Origin: a virus
Strand: one strand, 5' to 3'
DNA: 64,000 nucleotides
IMG/VR virus record: IMGVR_UViG_3300033998_000198
Span: 62,001 to 126,000 of that record
Shown here: piece after piece, positions 28,465 through 35,629 of the stretch
Position numbering within the stretch: position 1 is the stretch's first letter
Layout of the letters: every line of letters starts with the position of its first letter
Made by a program: the position numbers and the translations under genes
The notes under the pieces: model-generated
Databases searched by the model: none
Seen by the model: the letters and a program-made list of their open reading frames with translations, nothing else
Told to the model about the DNA's origin: nothing

Positions 28465-30458
28465 GTATTAGTCAAAGACAAATCCAAACGGTAACCGATA
28501 AGGCGGTGGAAACTTTGCTAAAGGCCGGACAACTGCCTAATACTGCTGATATTAACAAGTATGTCGATACATTCTTTGCCGGTAAAACTCCCGGGCTGCC
28601 TTATTACAGACCAACAGAAGTTGCAGAAGGAGAAGTTTCAGATCCTGATAGCTACAACAGAATGTTTCAGGATCTCAAAACAGACCTTGATACAATTTTT
28701 TCTGAGAACATATACCAGAATAATAGAATTGTATCAATGTTTGATTACTATGCAACTGAGAAGGAACGCCTGGATGCAGCGGTTGAAAAACTGCAACTGA
28801 GAGTTGACGGTCTGCTCGATTCCCTAAAGTCCAGTAAAGCAACTGAAGGATTCATTGAATCATTTAATAATTTCTATGGAGTTGAGCTATACGGCGATAA
28901 GGCCCGAAATATTCCGAAGACTTCTGCTTTTGTCGACCTTGTGCAGAGAAAAGTATATAATGAGAAGCTGACACGACCGCAAGATAAGATTGATATTTCA
29001 TCAGCCTCAATAACTATAACTCCTGTAACAACCATTAACGGCTCAACTGTCCTTGGTGCTGCCGAGAATATATTAAAAGATTCAACCAATGAAACCTGTA
29101 CGTGGATATTCACCAAAAACGGAGACGGAGAATGTATTATAGAGCTGCTTGTAAAGATGAAAGATGCTGCAACGGCAAGTTCTGTTGTAATTAACACCAA
29201 GTCAACAAAGGCTGCCAATATTAGCCTTCAGATATCTGAAGATGATGTTAATTATAAAGACTTAATGGATATTGATACAGCTTCGTTTGCTGAATGGAAT
29301 TTTAACAGAACGCCTGTGAAATTTATGAAGTTCAGAATTAAGAAATATGAGCCTGATGGCGATACCGGTTCTTCAAGTGAATATTACTTTACAATCTGCA
29401 ATATATCGCTTGTAAACGACAATTTCATGAACAAGAATGTATTTGTCAGTAAACCGATAACCATAAACAAAATCCCCGACAAGGCTACATTGATAACGGA
29501 AGACGTAATCTATCCAAATACCGATATCAAATATTATCTTGGGATAGACAACGGGATCGACAAAGTTGACTGGAGATTAGTTCAAAGCGGAGTGCCATAT
29601 GACTTTGGCCTTCTTACTCCAAGACGTGAGATTGTTACCAACAATGTAAGTCCTTACAACTATGACGGCAAAGTGTCGAGGATATGCAAACTTCATGAGA
29701 ATACGGACAAAAATACAATTAACCTTATGCTTGGATACCAGATGTGGTTTCATGAAAGGTTCAGTTTGCCTGACTCTGTAGTAAATGAAACCGACGCTTC
29801 TGGGAGAAATATCTTCGAACCAGGAATTGGCCAAATGATTTACCCAAAGATCGGCAATTCATTCTATGATTGCGAGATATACGATCTCAATGTTAAGGCT
29901 GGAGAGCTGAACGTATATACACAGTATGTAATATGCGGTCAGGATGTTTCTATCAGTCATAGAAAAATCATTGGCAGCGTGAAGCATTCGATTTATGTCA
30001 ATAATATCGTAGTGCAGCCAATAGACGGGAAGTATACGATCAATCTGGTAAAGGGTATAAATAAAGTCCAAATGTGCATTTATTCATATTCAGACACAAC
30101 AGTGTCCCACAATATCAATATGAAGAACGCTTCATTTGATATTTATTGTAGGCTTGCACTCAGGCAGGTTACAGAACACAACCTTATATCCAACACTAAG
30201 GACGAGGATCTGAATTTCTTCGCTGTAGATTCAGAAGGGTATATTATTGTGAAGTACGACCCGAAAAAAGCCGGGTTGTGTTACAATATAAATAATGATG
30301 ATTTGATTCGTTATGTAGTTGAGTATAAATATATACCGAACGATGTATTAACTGCCTACCCGGATAATACTCTGAAGATCAGGGTAATGGCGACGCTGAC
30401 AAGTTCGTATGACGACATTTCGCCTCAAATCATGAACTACAGGATTATATCTGAATAG
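28461..30458 (+). CDS. Tail/fibre protein, discoidin-like (paralogue 3)
   Basis: 665 residues. The N-terminal helical segment (to about 145) includes a coiled-coil-like stretch ERLDAAVEKLQLRVDGLLDS. The middle has LKDSTNETCTWIF (about residue 210) and ISEDDVNYKDLMDID then FMKFRIKKYEPDG, a good match by eye to an F5/8C-like domain. C-terminal half is beta-rich. It belongs to the same paralogous series as its neighbours. Start overlaps the upstream stop (ATGA). Confidence 0.55.
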   Translation: MSISQRQIQTVTDKAVETLLKAGQLPNTADINKYVDTFFAGKTPGLPYYRPTEVAEGEVSDPDSYNRMFQDLKTDLDTIFSENIYQNNRIVSMFDYYATEKERLDAAVEKLQLRVDGLLDSLKSSKATEGFIESFNNFYGVELYGDKARNIPKTSAFVDLVQRKVYNEKLTRPQDKIDISSASITITPVTTINGSTVLGAAENILKDSTNETCTWIFTKNGDGECIIELLVKMKDAATASSVVINTKSTKAANISLQISEDDVNYKDLMDIDTASFAEWNFNRTPVKFMKFRIKKYEPDGDTGSSSEYYFTICNISLVNDNFMNKNVFVSKPITINKIPDKATLITEDVIYPNTDIKYYLGIDNGIDKVDWRLVQSGVPYDFGLLTPRREIVTNNVSPYNYDGKVSRICKLHENTDKNTINLMLGYQMWFHERFSLPDSVVNETDASGRNIFEPGIGQMIYPKIGNSFYDCEIYDLNVKAGELNVYTQYVICGQDVSISHRKIIGSVKHSIYVNNIVVQPIDGKYTINLVKGINKVQMCIYSYSDTTVSHNINMKNASFDIYCRLALRQVTEHNLISNTKDEDLNFFAVDSEGYIIVKYDPKKAGLCYNINNDDLIRYVVEYKYIPNDVLTAYPDNTLKIRVMATLTSSYDDISPQIMNYRIISE

Positions 30459-30469
30459 GAGTGAGGTCA

Positions 30470-30721
30470 GTGATATATCCGATTGGGGTAAAAGAAAACA
30501 GTAGATACCGTGGTCCGATAGAAAGCATTAAAACACTTAGAACCAACGGTGATATTGAACAGAACATCAAACTGCTGTATAATAAATTTATGGAGCTTGA
30601 GGAATTAAATACCTATATTAAAACAGTCCTTGATGATAACAACATATACAAGTCTCACAGGGATATCAAGGTAATAGACGGCAATACGAGCTCATTTATA
30701 AAGGAGGCTGACAACAGTTAA
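30470..30721 (+). CDS. Small tail-operon protein, 83 residues
   Basis: Two GTG starts are possible. GTG 30470 has AGGAG eight bases upstream and is preferred; GTG 30461 would add three residues and overlap that SD. The product is polar (MIYPIGVKENSRYRGPIESI at its start) with a short helical centre. It ends in EADNS-TAA, and that stop lies just inside the left end of the mobile element that begins at 30708. The original C-terminus may therefore have been slightly different. The GGAGG at 30703-30707 inside this gene is the SD of the gene now at 32641. Confidence 0.55.
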   Translation: MIYPIGVKENSRYRGPIESIKTLRTNGDIEQNIKLLYNKFMELEELNTYIKTVLDDNNIYKSHRDIKVIDGNTSSFIKEADNS

Positions 30722-30759
30722 GAAAAATTTATAAAATTTTATAAAAATCTATACACAAT

Positions 30760-30789
30760 TTATAAAAAATCCCACCTATTTGGTAGGAT
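30760..30789 (-). terminator. Intrinsic terminator of the RHH gene
   Basis: On the minus strand ATCCTACC pairs with GGTGGGAT (8 bp, one G-U) across an AAATA loop, followed by TTTTTTATA. The stem overlaps the last codons and stop of the RHH gene. Confidence 0.8.
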
Positions 30790-30943
30790 TGGTATATTTG
30801 ATAATTAAATCTTGTAATGCTTCATCAAGCAATTTAGACTTAGGAATTTTAGTGTCTTTGCTTAACTTTTCAAATGCTTCATAGATTTTTATATCTACTG
30901 CGTTTGAGATGGGTTTTCTGTTTTTAAGACCTCGATTATTCAT
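30776..30943 (-). CDS. Ribbon-helix-helix (CopG/Arc-like) DNA-binding protein
   Basis: The start is ATG 30943, with TTAGGAGGTGA upstream; a longer in-frame version would run through the promoter. The 55-residue product has a basic N-terminus with RKPISNAVDIKIYEAFEKLS, then a turn and KIPKSKLLDEALQDLIIKY, the beta-strand/helix/helix pattern of RHH repressors such as CopG and Arc. It should bind DNA as a dimer. It is a self-contained unit inside element B, with its own promoter and terminator. It is transcribed away from tnpB, sharing a -35 box with it, so I infer it represses itself and tnpB. Confidence 0.8.
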   Translation of the reverse strand: MNNRGLKNRKPISNAVDIKIYEAFEKLSKDTKIPKSKLLDEALQDLIIKYTNPTK

Positions 30944-30963
30944 AAAATCACCTCCTAAAAAAT

Positions 30964-31015
30964 ATTGTACAACTACTTTTAAATACTTGCAACTACTTGT
31001 AGTTTGTAGTAAAAT
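30964..31015. promoter_or_regulatory. Divergent overlapping promoters with operator repeats (RHH / tnpB)
   Basis: The palindrome TTGCAA (30987-30992) can serve as -35 in both directions. Leftward: TTGCAA, 17 bases, TACAAT (30964-30969). Rightward: TTGCAA, 17 bases, TAAAAT (31010-31015). ACTAC at 30972 and 30992 and GTAGT at 31000 and 31006 form direct and inverted half-sites, including CTACTTGTAG. Such spacing suits RHH dimers. Rightward transcription would start at about 31022, almost at the tnpB SD. Confidence 0.65.
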
Positions 31016-31028
31016 AATAATTAGGAGG

Positions 31029-31258
31029 TTCACTATAGTTAATAAAAAGTTATAAAAAGTCATAAATTAATGAAATATGAAAAATCAGCATAATTCACTT
31101 AACGAATTATGTTGGTATGTACGGTGTCGTTACATCGGAATTTAAGCCTTTGGAGAGTCATACCAAACGCAAGTAGGATTCCGAAAGCGGACTCTATGAA
31201 TAAGGAAAAGAACATAAAAGTTATAATTTTATAACTTTTTATAAGTTTCTTATAACGG
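31029..31258 (+). mobile_element. Small omega-RNA element A between the tnpB SD and tnpB ATG
   Basis: It begins directly after GGAGG (31024-31028) and ends TAACGG (31253-31258), eight bases before ATG 31267 of tnpB. It has no coding capacity. It carries the same RNA as copies B, C and D: hairpin CATAATTC/GAATTATG, then CGGTGT/ACATCG, the conserved GAATTTAAGCCTTTGGAG, pairing GAGTC/GACTC, and ATGAATAAGGAAAAGAACAT. An AAAAGTTATAA/TTATAACTTTT hairpin lies near the end. The first 27 bases recur exactly at 36829-36855. It looks like a non-autonomous copy nested in the RBS of tnpB. Alternatively it is a normal regulatory leader of tnpB. Confidence 0.6.
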
Positions 31259-31266
31259 TGAAACGA

Positions 31267-32454
31267 ATGATTAGAACCTACAAAGTAATGCTTTTACCTA
31301 ATAACAAACAAAGAATAAAGCTGTTTGAATGTGCTGGAGTTGCAAGATGGGCATACAACTGGGCATTAGAACAGCAACAGATTAACTATAAAAATGGTGG
31401 TAAATTTTTAGATGATAAAACTTTAAGAAAAAGGCTAACAGAACTTAAACAGACAGAAGAATACAAGTGGCTTAATGACTATTCAAATAACATTACAAAA
31501 CAAGCAATAAAAGATGCCTGTATTTCTTATAAGAACTTCTTTGAAGGTAGAGCCAAATTACCAAAGTTTAAATCTAAGAAAAGAAGTAAACAAAGTTTTT
31601 ATCAAGATACTGATAAAATTGTTGTAACAGATACTCATGTTAAATTAGAGAAACTAACTACTTCTAAAAAGAAAAACAAACAAAAATTAAATTGGATTAA
31701 ATTATCTGAAATAGGCAGAATGCCGATAGGTGAAAACATAAAATACTCTAATCCACGCATAACATTTGATGGTCTAAATTGGTGGTTATCAATAGGAGTA
31801 GAAGAAGATATAAAGCAAGATAGTTCTAAGTATTCAGAAGGGATTGGTGTAGATTTAGGAGTAAAGGATTTAGCAGTAGTTAGCACAGGGCAAAAGTTTA
31901 AGAATATAAACAAGTCAAACAAAGTAAAGAAACTTGAAAAGATGCTTAGAAAACTACAAAGAAAACTATCTAAAAAATATGAGTTGAATAAAATTGAAAC
32001 AGAAGGAGGTGAATACCGTTACAGAAAGACTAAAAATATTAAAAAGTTAGAATTCCTTGTTCTAAAGGTGCGAAGAAGGCTTAAAAACATAAGGCACAAT
32101 TATATTCATCAGACAACTACATCTTTGGTGAGAAGCAAGCCTGAATATGTAGTAATGGAAAGTTTAAATACTTGCGGGATGTTGAAGAATAGAAAACTGT
32201 CAAAGGCAATACAAGAACAAGTTTTTCATGAGTTTAAAAGACAGATGGAATATAAGTGTGCATGGAATGGAATTAAGTTTATACTTGCAGATAGATTTTA
32301 TCCTTCAAGCAAAACTTGCAGTAGATGTGGCAATGTAAAGGATACCCTATCCTTATCAGAAAGAACCTTTATATGTGATAGATGTGGATATGAAATAGAT
32401 AGGGACTTAAATGCAAGTATAAATCTTAAAAACTATGGTAAATCAATAGCATAG
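31267..32454 (+). CDS. tnpB: TnpB RNA-guided nuclease (IS605 OrfB family), copy 1
   Basis: I start at ATG 31267 (MIRTYKVMLLPNNKQ), the usual TnpB N-terminus. A GTG at 31258 overlaps the last base of element A. 395 residues, normal for TnpB. The RuvC residues are intact: D196 in GVDLGVKDLAV, E298 in VVMESLN and D380 in IDRDLNASINL. A CSRCG...CDRCG zinc finger lies between the last two. The first half has the helical REC/WED pattern (WAYNWALEQQQ, KFKSKKRSKQSFYQ). The protein should bind the omega RNA encoded over and behind its 3' end and cut DNA next to a TAM. It is close in sequence to the partial tnpB at 63322. No tnpA is adjacent. Confidence 0.9.
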   Translation: MIRTYKVMLLPNNKQRIKLFECAGVARWAYNWALEQQQINYKNGGKFLDDKTLRKRLTELKQTEEYKWLNDYSNNITKQAIKDACISYKNFFEGRAKLPKFKSKKRSKQSFYQDTDKIVVTDTHVKLEKLTTSKKKNKQKLNWIKLSEIGRMPIGENIKYSNPRITFDGLNWWLSIGVEEDIKQDSSKYSEGIGVDLGVKDLAVVSTGQKFKNINKSNKVKKLEKMLRKLQRKLSKKYELNKIETEGGEYRYRKTKNIKKLEFLVLKVRRRLKNIRHNYIHQTTTSLVRSKPEYVVMESLNTCGMLKNRKLSKAIQEQVFHEFKRQMEYKCAWNGIKFILADRFYPSSKTCSRCGNVKDTLSLSERTFICDRCGYEIDRDLNASINLKNYGKSIA

Positions 32455-32631
32455 CACCAGACGCAACTATTGATATGTACCGATTCGTTAGTCGGGAATT
32501 TAAGCCTTTGGAGTGTCAAGCAAACATGAGTAGGTTTATCCGAAAGAGGACATGATGAACAAGGAAGGAAACATAAACTTTTATAAGGTTTAAGGAAAAT
32601 CTTATAGAATTTTATAAGTTTTCTGTAACGG
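32441..32631 (+). ncRNA. Omega RNA of tnpB copy 1 (copy B)
   Basis: The first stem, ATCAATAG/CTATTGAT, overlaps the tnpB stop. Then come CCGA/TCGG, the conserved GGAATTTAAGCCTTTGGAG, TGTC/GACA and ATGAACAAGGAAGGAAACAT, followed by a CTTTTATAAG hairpin region and TTTTCTGTAACGG. The ATGAAnnAGGAAG end resembles known TnpB guide scaffolds. The guide would be read from the bases after 32631, which is the start region of the gene at 32641. Confidence 0.75.
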
Positions 32632-32640
32632 CAATGGTCA

Positions 32641-33873
32641 ATGGATAACGTACCATCCTTTAGAAAACAAGAAGTAAAGTTCAGATCAACTGCATCCAGC
32701 GAACAATACAATCAGATGCAGGACAGTGCACTTTATGATATCCTGAATCTTTTCAACAAAGCAAACAAGCTGGAAAGCGATCTTTTAGACACAAAAGACA
32801 TCGTCTTTACTGAGAATAAGTATATGCAGTTGAAGATCCAATCCCTTGAAGCAAAGTTGGCCACGATGGCACAGCTATATAAAGATCTGACTACTGCCGG
32901 GAATAAATTAATGACGCTCAACGTATATCCGAACCAGATGTATATAAACAGCTCATCCAGCGTTCCTGCATTTGTAGATACTGCCTGCATGGATGTAACG
33001 CTTCCGTTTGCCTCAAAAACAAGCAAGGTTCATGTATATGACGACGTATCCGACACTGTGTTTATTCCTGATTCATTGGTTGCTGAGAACAGTATAATAA
33101 CACCGACCAAAGGAATCATCGAAATTACAGAGAATGATATCATGAATGCGTTCAACGGAAACAACAGTTCTTACTGGAGAAAAAAAGTAATTACCGACAA
33201 TACTGTAAACGAAGTAAACATGCAGATTGTCATAGGGCTTCCTGAAGACATTATATCAAACAGGGAAATCAATGCAGTTATCTTCTCTCCATTCCCATAT
33301 GGCTCACTTGATCTGGTAAATATCGAATACAAATTGTTCGGCGACTGGACCCAGATTCCTTCATTTAGCGAGCACTCCGAAGGAACGCTCGAATCATATT
33401 CCGATGTTTTCGGTAATATAAGTTATAAACCGATTATTCCAGGAGTAGGTAACATTAAGTTCTGTTTCAATGACATCAGTGCATCTGAACTCAGAATCAC
33501 TGTAAGACAAAGAAACTACACACAGGAGAATGGTAACCGGGTATTTTATCTTGGTGCCCGTGAAATTGAAATAGTCAATTATAAGTACAATAAAGATGTA
33601 GCTACATTCTATACAAAAGTTATATTCCCAGGCAATCCTGTTAAGGTTGTGTGTGATATACAATCTATATTGAATAACCAGGGAGAAATCGGGAAGAATG
33701 TTGTACAGTATGAAATGTTCACACTGGACGACTATGATCGGCCATCAAAGATAACAAAGGGATTTCCCTTTGAAATATCTAACGGTAAAATGCTTGTCAA
33801 GTGTGACATTTACAAAAATAATACTTCGCCGGCATTAAATAAGATAAAAGTTATTTATAAAGAAAAAATATAG
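32641..33873 (+). CDS. Tail/fibre protein, discoidin-like (paralogue 4), SD displaced by element B
   Basis: 410 residues. No SD lies within 20 bases of this ATG. The upstream sequence is the end of element B, and a perfect AAAGGAGG sits 1.9 kb upstream at 30701-30707. The protein has the same plan as the three preceding paralogues: helical N-terminus (about 15-95), then AFNGNNSSYWRKK (about residue 175), the N-x-N-x-S-Y-W opening of an F5/8C-like domain, and SELRITVRQRNYTQ as closing strands. Translation needs either RNA removal of the element, structural bridging, or an unusual start. Alternative start at an upstream in-frame codon within the element is less likely. Confidence 0.6.
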   Translation: MDNVPSFRKQEVKFRSTASSEQYNQMQDSALYDILNLFNKANKLESDLLDTKDIVFTENKYMQLKIQSLEAKLATMAQLYKDLTTAGNKLMTLNVYPNQMYINSSSSVPAFVDTACMDVTLPFASKTSKVHVYDDVSDTVFIPDSLVAENSIITPTKGIIEITENDIMNAFNGNNSSYWRKKVITDNTVNEVNMQIVIGLPEDIISNREINAVIFSPFPYGSLDLVNIEYKLFGDWTQIPSFSEHSEGTLESYSDVFGNISYKPIIPGVGNIKFCFNDISASELRITVRQRNYTQENGNRVFYLGAREIEIVNYKYNKDVATFYTKVIFPGNPVKVVCDIQSILNNQGEIGKNVVQYEMFTLDDYDRPSKITKGFPFEISNGKMLVKCDIYKNNTSPALNKIKVIYKEKI

Positions 33874-33884
33874 GAGGTGCTCTT

Positions 33885-34829
33885 ATGAAAAAGACGCTAT
33901 GTTTGCTGCTTGTTCTTGTTATTGCTTTTGTTTCAATACCTGTTTTTGCTGTGTATGACAATTCTAAAGTTTACACTGTGATTGGCAATGACAAGTATTA
34001 TATGAATGGAACAAAGCTGATGAAGGACGGAAAAATGGTCGTTAACTTCCAGGATCTTACCTACAGTTATGGAGGCATCGAAATCACCAAAGAGATGATG
34101 AAGACACTCCTTGTTACCGACCTTACTCATGACAAATGGAACGGACATGATATTATCTATGCTGTAGGATTGGTATTTGAACCTGATCAAGATATATTGA
34201 ATGATTCATCGAAGTTCAAAGACCAGAAAATCAAGATAGGGTATCCGTACATGCTTGTTATGTCATATTGTATAGGAGGTCCGACCAAAGATATTTACTG
34301 GTACAAAGATAACTATTTAATGATGGAGGCCATACTAAAGTATGATGCACTATGGGATGCTGCACACGATGTCATACTTGATGAGAGTAAAGACCCAACG
34401 GAAGATGAGAGTTATGATACGCTCTACAACTTCGCAGCAAGAATTGTACATCCAAGGATAATCATGAGCCAGCATTACTCACATAAGGCATACTTATTAG
34501 TACAGGATACAAAATCCGATGAGGTAAACGCAGATCATATCAAACTATTTACATTCAATACTGACAGGACATTGAAGCCGGAATACAAGTTCACTCCGGA
34601 ATTATTTGCAACATTCTGGTGGTTAAACGAGCAAGGGCAAAAGTACGGAGATTATGAAGTCAGATTAGATAGATTCTATCTTAAGGAAACCCAGAAAGAC
34701 CATGTTGTAATATATAACTTTGGCGACGAAATATCAATTGCACTTGATAACGATATTAGCATTCATACACAGCCAAGGTTGGCGGGTTTATACTGGCAGT
34801 ATACTGAACAATTAGATCTTGACGAATAG
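33885..34829 (+). CDS. Secreted phage protein with signal peptide
   Basis: 314 residues; SD AGGAGG. A clear signal peptide covers residues 1-23: MKK, hydrophobic LCLLLVLVIAFVSIPVF, then a likely cleavage after VFA. The mature part starts with YTVIGNDKYYMNGTKLMKDGKMVVNFQD, similar in feel to stalk/copper-amine-oxidase-N-like domains of Firmicutes surface proteins. The rest has no recognised motif. It is the last rightward gene. A Sec-exported protein at the end of a structural operon is unusual; it may alter the host surface or block superinfection, but this is inference. Confidence 0.6.
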   Translation: MKKTLCLLLVLVIAFVSIPVFAVYDNSKVYTVIGNDKYYMNGTKLMKDGKMVVNFQDLTYSYGGIEITKEMMKTLLVTDLTHDKWNGHDIIYAVGLVFEPDQDILNDSSKFKDQKIKIGYPYMLVMSYCIGGPTKDIYWYKDNYLMMEAILKYDALWDAAHDVILDESKDPTEDESYDTLYNFAARIVHPRIIMSQHYSHKAYLLVQDTKSDEVNADHIKLFTFNTDRTLKPEYKFTPELFATFWWLNEQGQKYGDYEVRLDRFYLKETQKDHVVIYNFGDEISIALDNDISIHTQPRLAGLYWQYTEQLDLDE

Positions 34830-34834
34830 AAAAT

Positions 34835-34872
34835 CAAATGGGTATTATACACAAAGTATAATACCCATTTTG
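34835..34872. terminator. Convergent bidirectional terminator
   Basis: TGGGTATTATAC pairs perfectly with GTATAATACCCA across ACAAA, flanked by AAAATCAAA on the left and TTTTG on the right. It ends the rightward late operon and the leftward genes that meet it. Confidence 0.85.
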
Positions 34873-34874
34873 AA

Positions 34875-35069
34875 TTACTCGTCACCTTCGTCGGTATGAT
34901 CTTTGGCAGCTCCCTGCATTTCACCGTCAACACCGAATCTCTTATTCAGTTCATCCTGTGAAATAGTGCCGTGATTGGCTGCTTCAGGAACAACCTGTCT
35001 ACCATAAACTTTACCGGCCACAGCAGAACCGCTGAAGCCCATTGCTACATTTGAATTAACTATTGGCAT
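34875..35069 (-). CDS. Small unknown protein, 64 residues
   Basis: ATG 35069 has GGAGGG upstream. The product starts MPIVNSNVAMGFSGSAVAGK and ends in an acidic tail (KDHTDEGDE). The N-terminal part is Gly/Ala-rich, the C-terminal part contains a short helix ISQDELNKRFG. No family recognised. It is the last leftward gene before the convergent terminator, so it is probably expressed with the genes upstream of it. Confidence 0.55.
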   Translation of the reverse strand: MPIVNSNVAMGFSGSAVAGKVYGRQVVPEAANHGTISQDELNKRFGVDGEMQGAAKDHTDEGDE

Positions 35070-35099
35070 TGTTGCATCCCTCCTGGAATTGATTATCAC

Positions 35100-35372
35100 T
35101 TATTTAGTGATAGTGAAATATATAATGGCTTCATAACCTTTCACCCGCACCTCAAGCGAATTTTCATCAAGCTGAACATACTCACATAATATTTCCTCTC
35201 TGCGTTTTATGGCCCATTTATGCATCTCTGTTCTCCATTTAACAACATCAAGGCCGCAGATATCCTTGTTTGTGTCAATTGCTGTTTTTAGGCTGTCATA
35301 ATATTGAGCTTTACGCTCATCTCCGTTAATGAATTCATCTAATTTTTCTTGAAATGGCCATAGAACTTTCAT
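35100..35372 (-). CDS. Small unknown protein, 90 residues
   Basis: I use ATG 35372 with GGAGGAGGT upstream; a longer frame would run into the tRNA. The product begins MKVLWPFQEKLDEFINGDER, is helical and charged, and ends in short beta strands (GYEAIIYFTITK). No recognised domain. It lies directly downstream of tRNA-Trp, with which it may be co-transcribed. Confidence 0.6.
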   Translation of the reverse strand: MKVLWPFQEKLDEFINGDERKAQYYDSLKTAIDTNKDICGLDVVKWRTEMHKWAIKRREEILCEYVQLDENSLEVRVKGYEAIIYFTITK

Positions 35373-35399
35373 ACAACCTCCTCCTAAGATTTGATAAAG

Positions 35400-35474
35400 T
35401 GGCAGGAGAGGCAGGATTCGAACCTGCAACCGACGGTTTTGGAGACCGGCGTTCTACCACTGAACTACTCCCCT
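35400..35474 (-). tRNA. tRNA-Trp (anticodon CCA)
   Basis: A complete cloverleaf on the minus strand: acceptor AGGGGAG/CTCTCCT (one G-U), D arm GTTC..GAAC, anticodon stem CCGGT/ACCGT-type with loop CTCCAAA (anticodon CCA), and T arm CAGG-TTCGAAT-CCTG. The 3' CCA is encoded. Phages often carry tRNAs to match late-gene codon use. Confidence 0.9.
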
Positions 35475-35629
35475 ACGCAAGAAGGGCGAAACCATATTTG
35501 CTTGAGCTAAGGTTACCGCATTGATCTTTCAGATCCATCGGCCTACCTTCCATTCCGGAAGGTCTTAGACATCAAGGCACAGCACGTTTACTTAGTTGCG
35601 GGGCCGTAACACCCGCTGGCTACTTGCGG
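35475..35629 (-). other. Structured untranslated stretch upstream of tRNA-Trp
   Basis: No convincing gene. On the minus strand it holds short hairpins, including CCTTCC/GGAAGG and GATC-TGAAA-GATC, and CGGGTGTTACGGCCCCG. It could be the 5' leader or processing region of the tRNA transcript, or a decayed RNA gene. Nothing more can be supported. Confidence 0.35.

Larger units (their letters stand above)
30708..32631 (+). mobile_element. TnpB/omega-RNA element B, inserted between an SD and its start codon
   Basis: The left boundary is placed directly after GGAGG (30703-30707) and the right boundary at TAACGG (32626-32631), nine bases before ATG 32641. Deleting 30708-32631 restores GGAGG, nine bases, ATG. 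The element contains an RHH gene (leftward), a divergent promoter, a nested small copy (31029-31258), tnpB and an omega RNA. The left end (GTTAAGAAAAATTTATAAAA) and the right end (ATTTTATAAGTTTTCTGTAA) are imperfect inverted repeats that could pair over about 25-30 bp in RNA, with G-U pairs. No tnpA is present, so transposition would depend on a partner elsewhere. Confidence 0.65.

Noticed and set aside
31258-31266. GTG 31258 as the tnpB start
   Set aside because: It overlaps the end of element A and has no SD; ATG 31267 gives the standard TnpB N-terminus.
30708-32631. Element B as a classical group I or group II intron
   Set aside because: No recognisable group I core (P3-P8, guanosine site) or group II domain V/GTGYG start by eye; the RNA fits a TnpB scaffold. 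Splicing by an unknown route is not ruled out.
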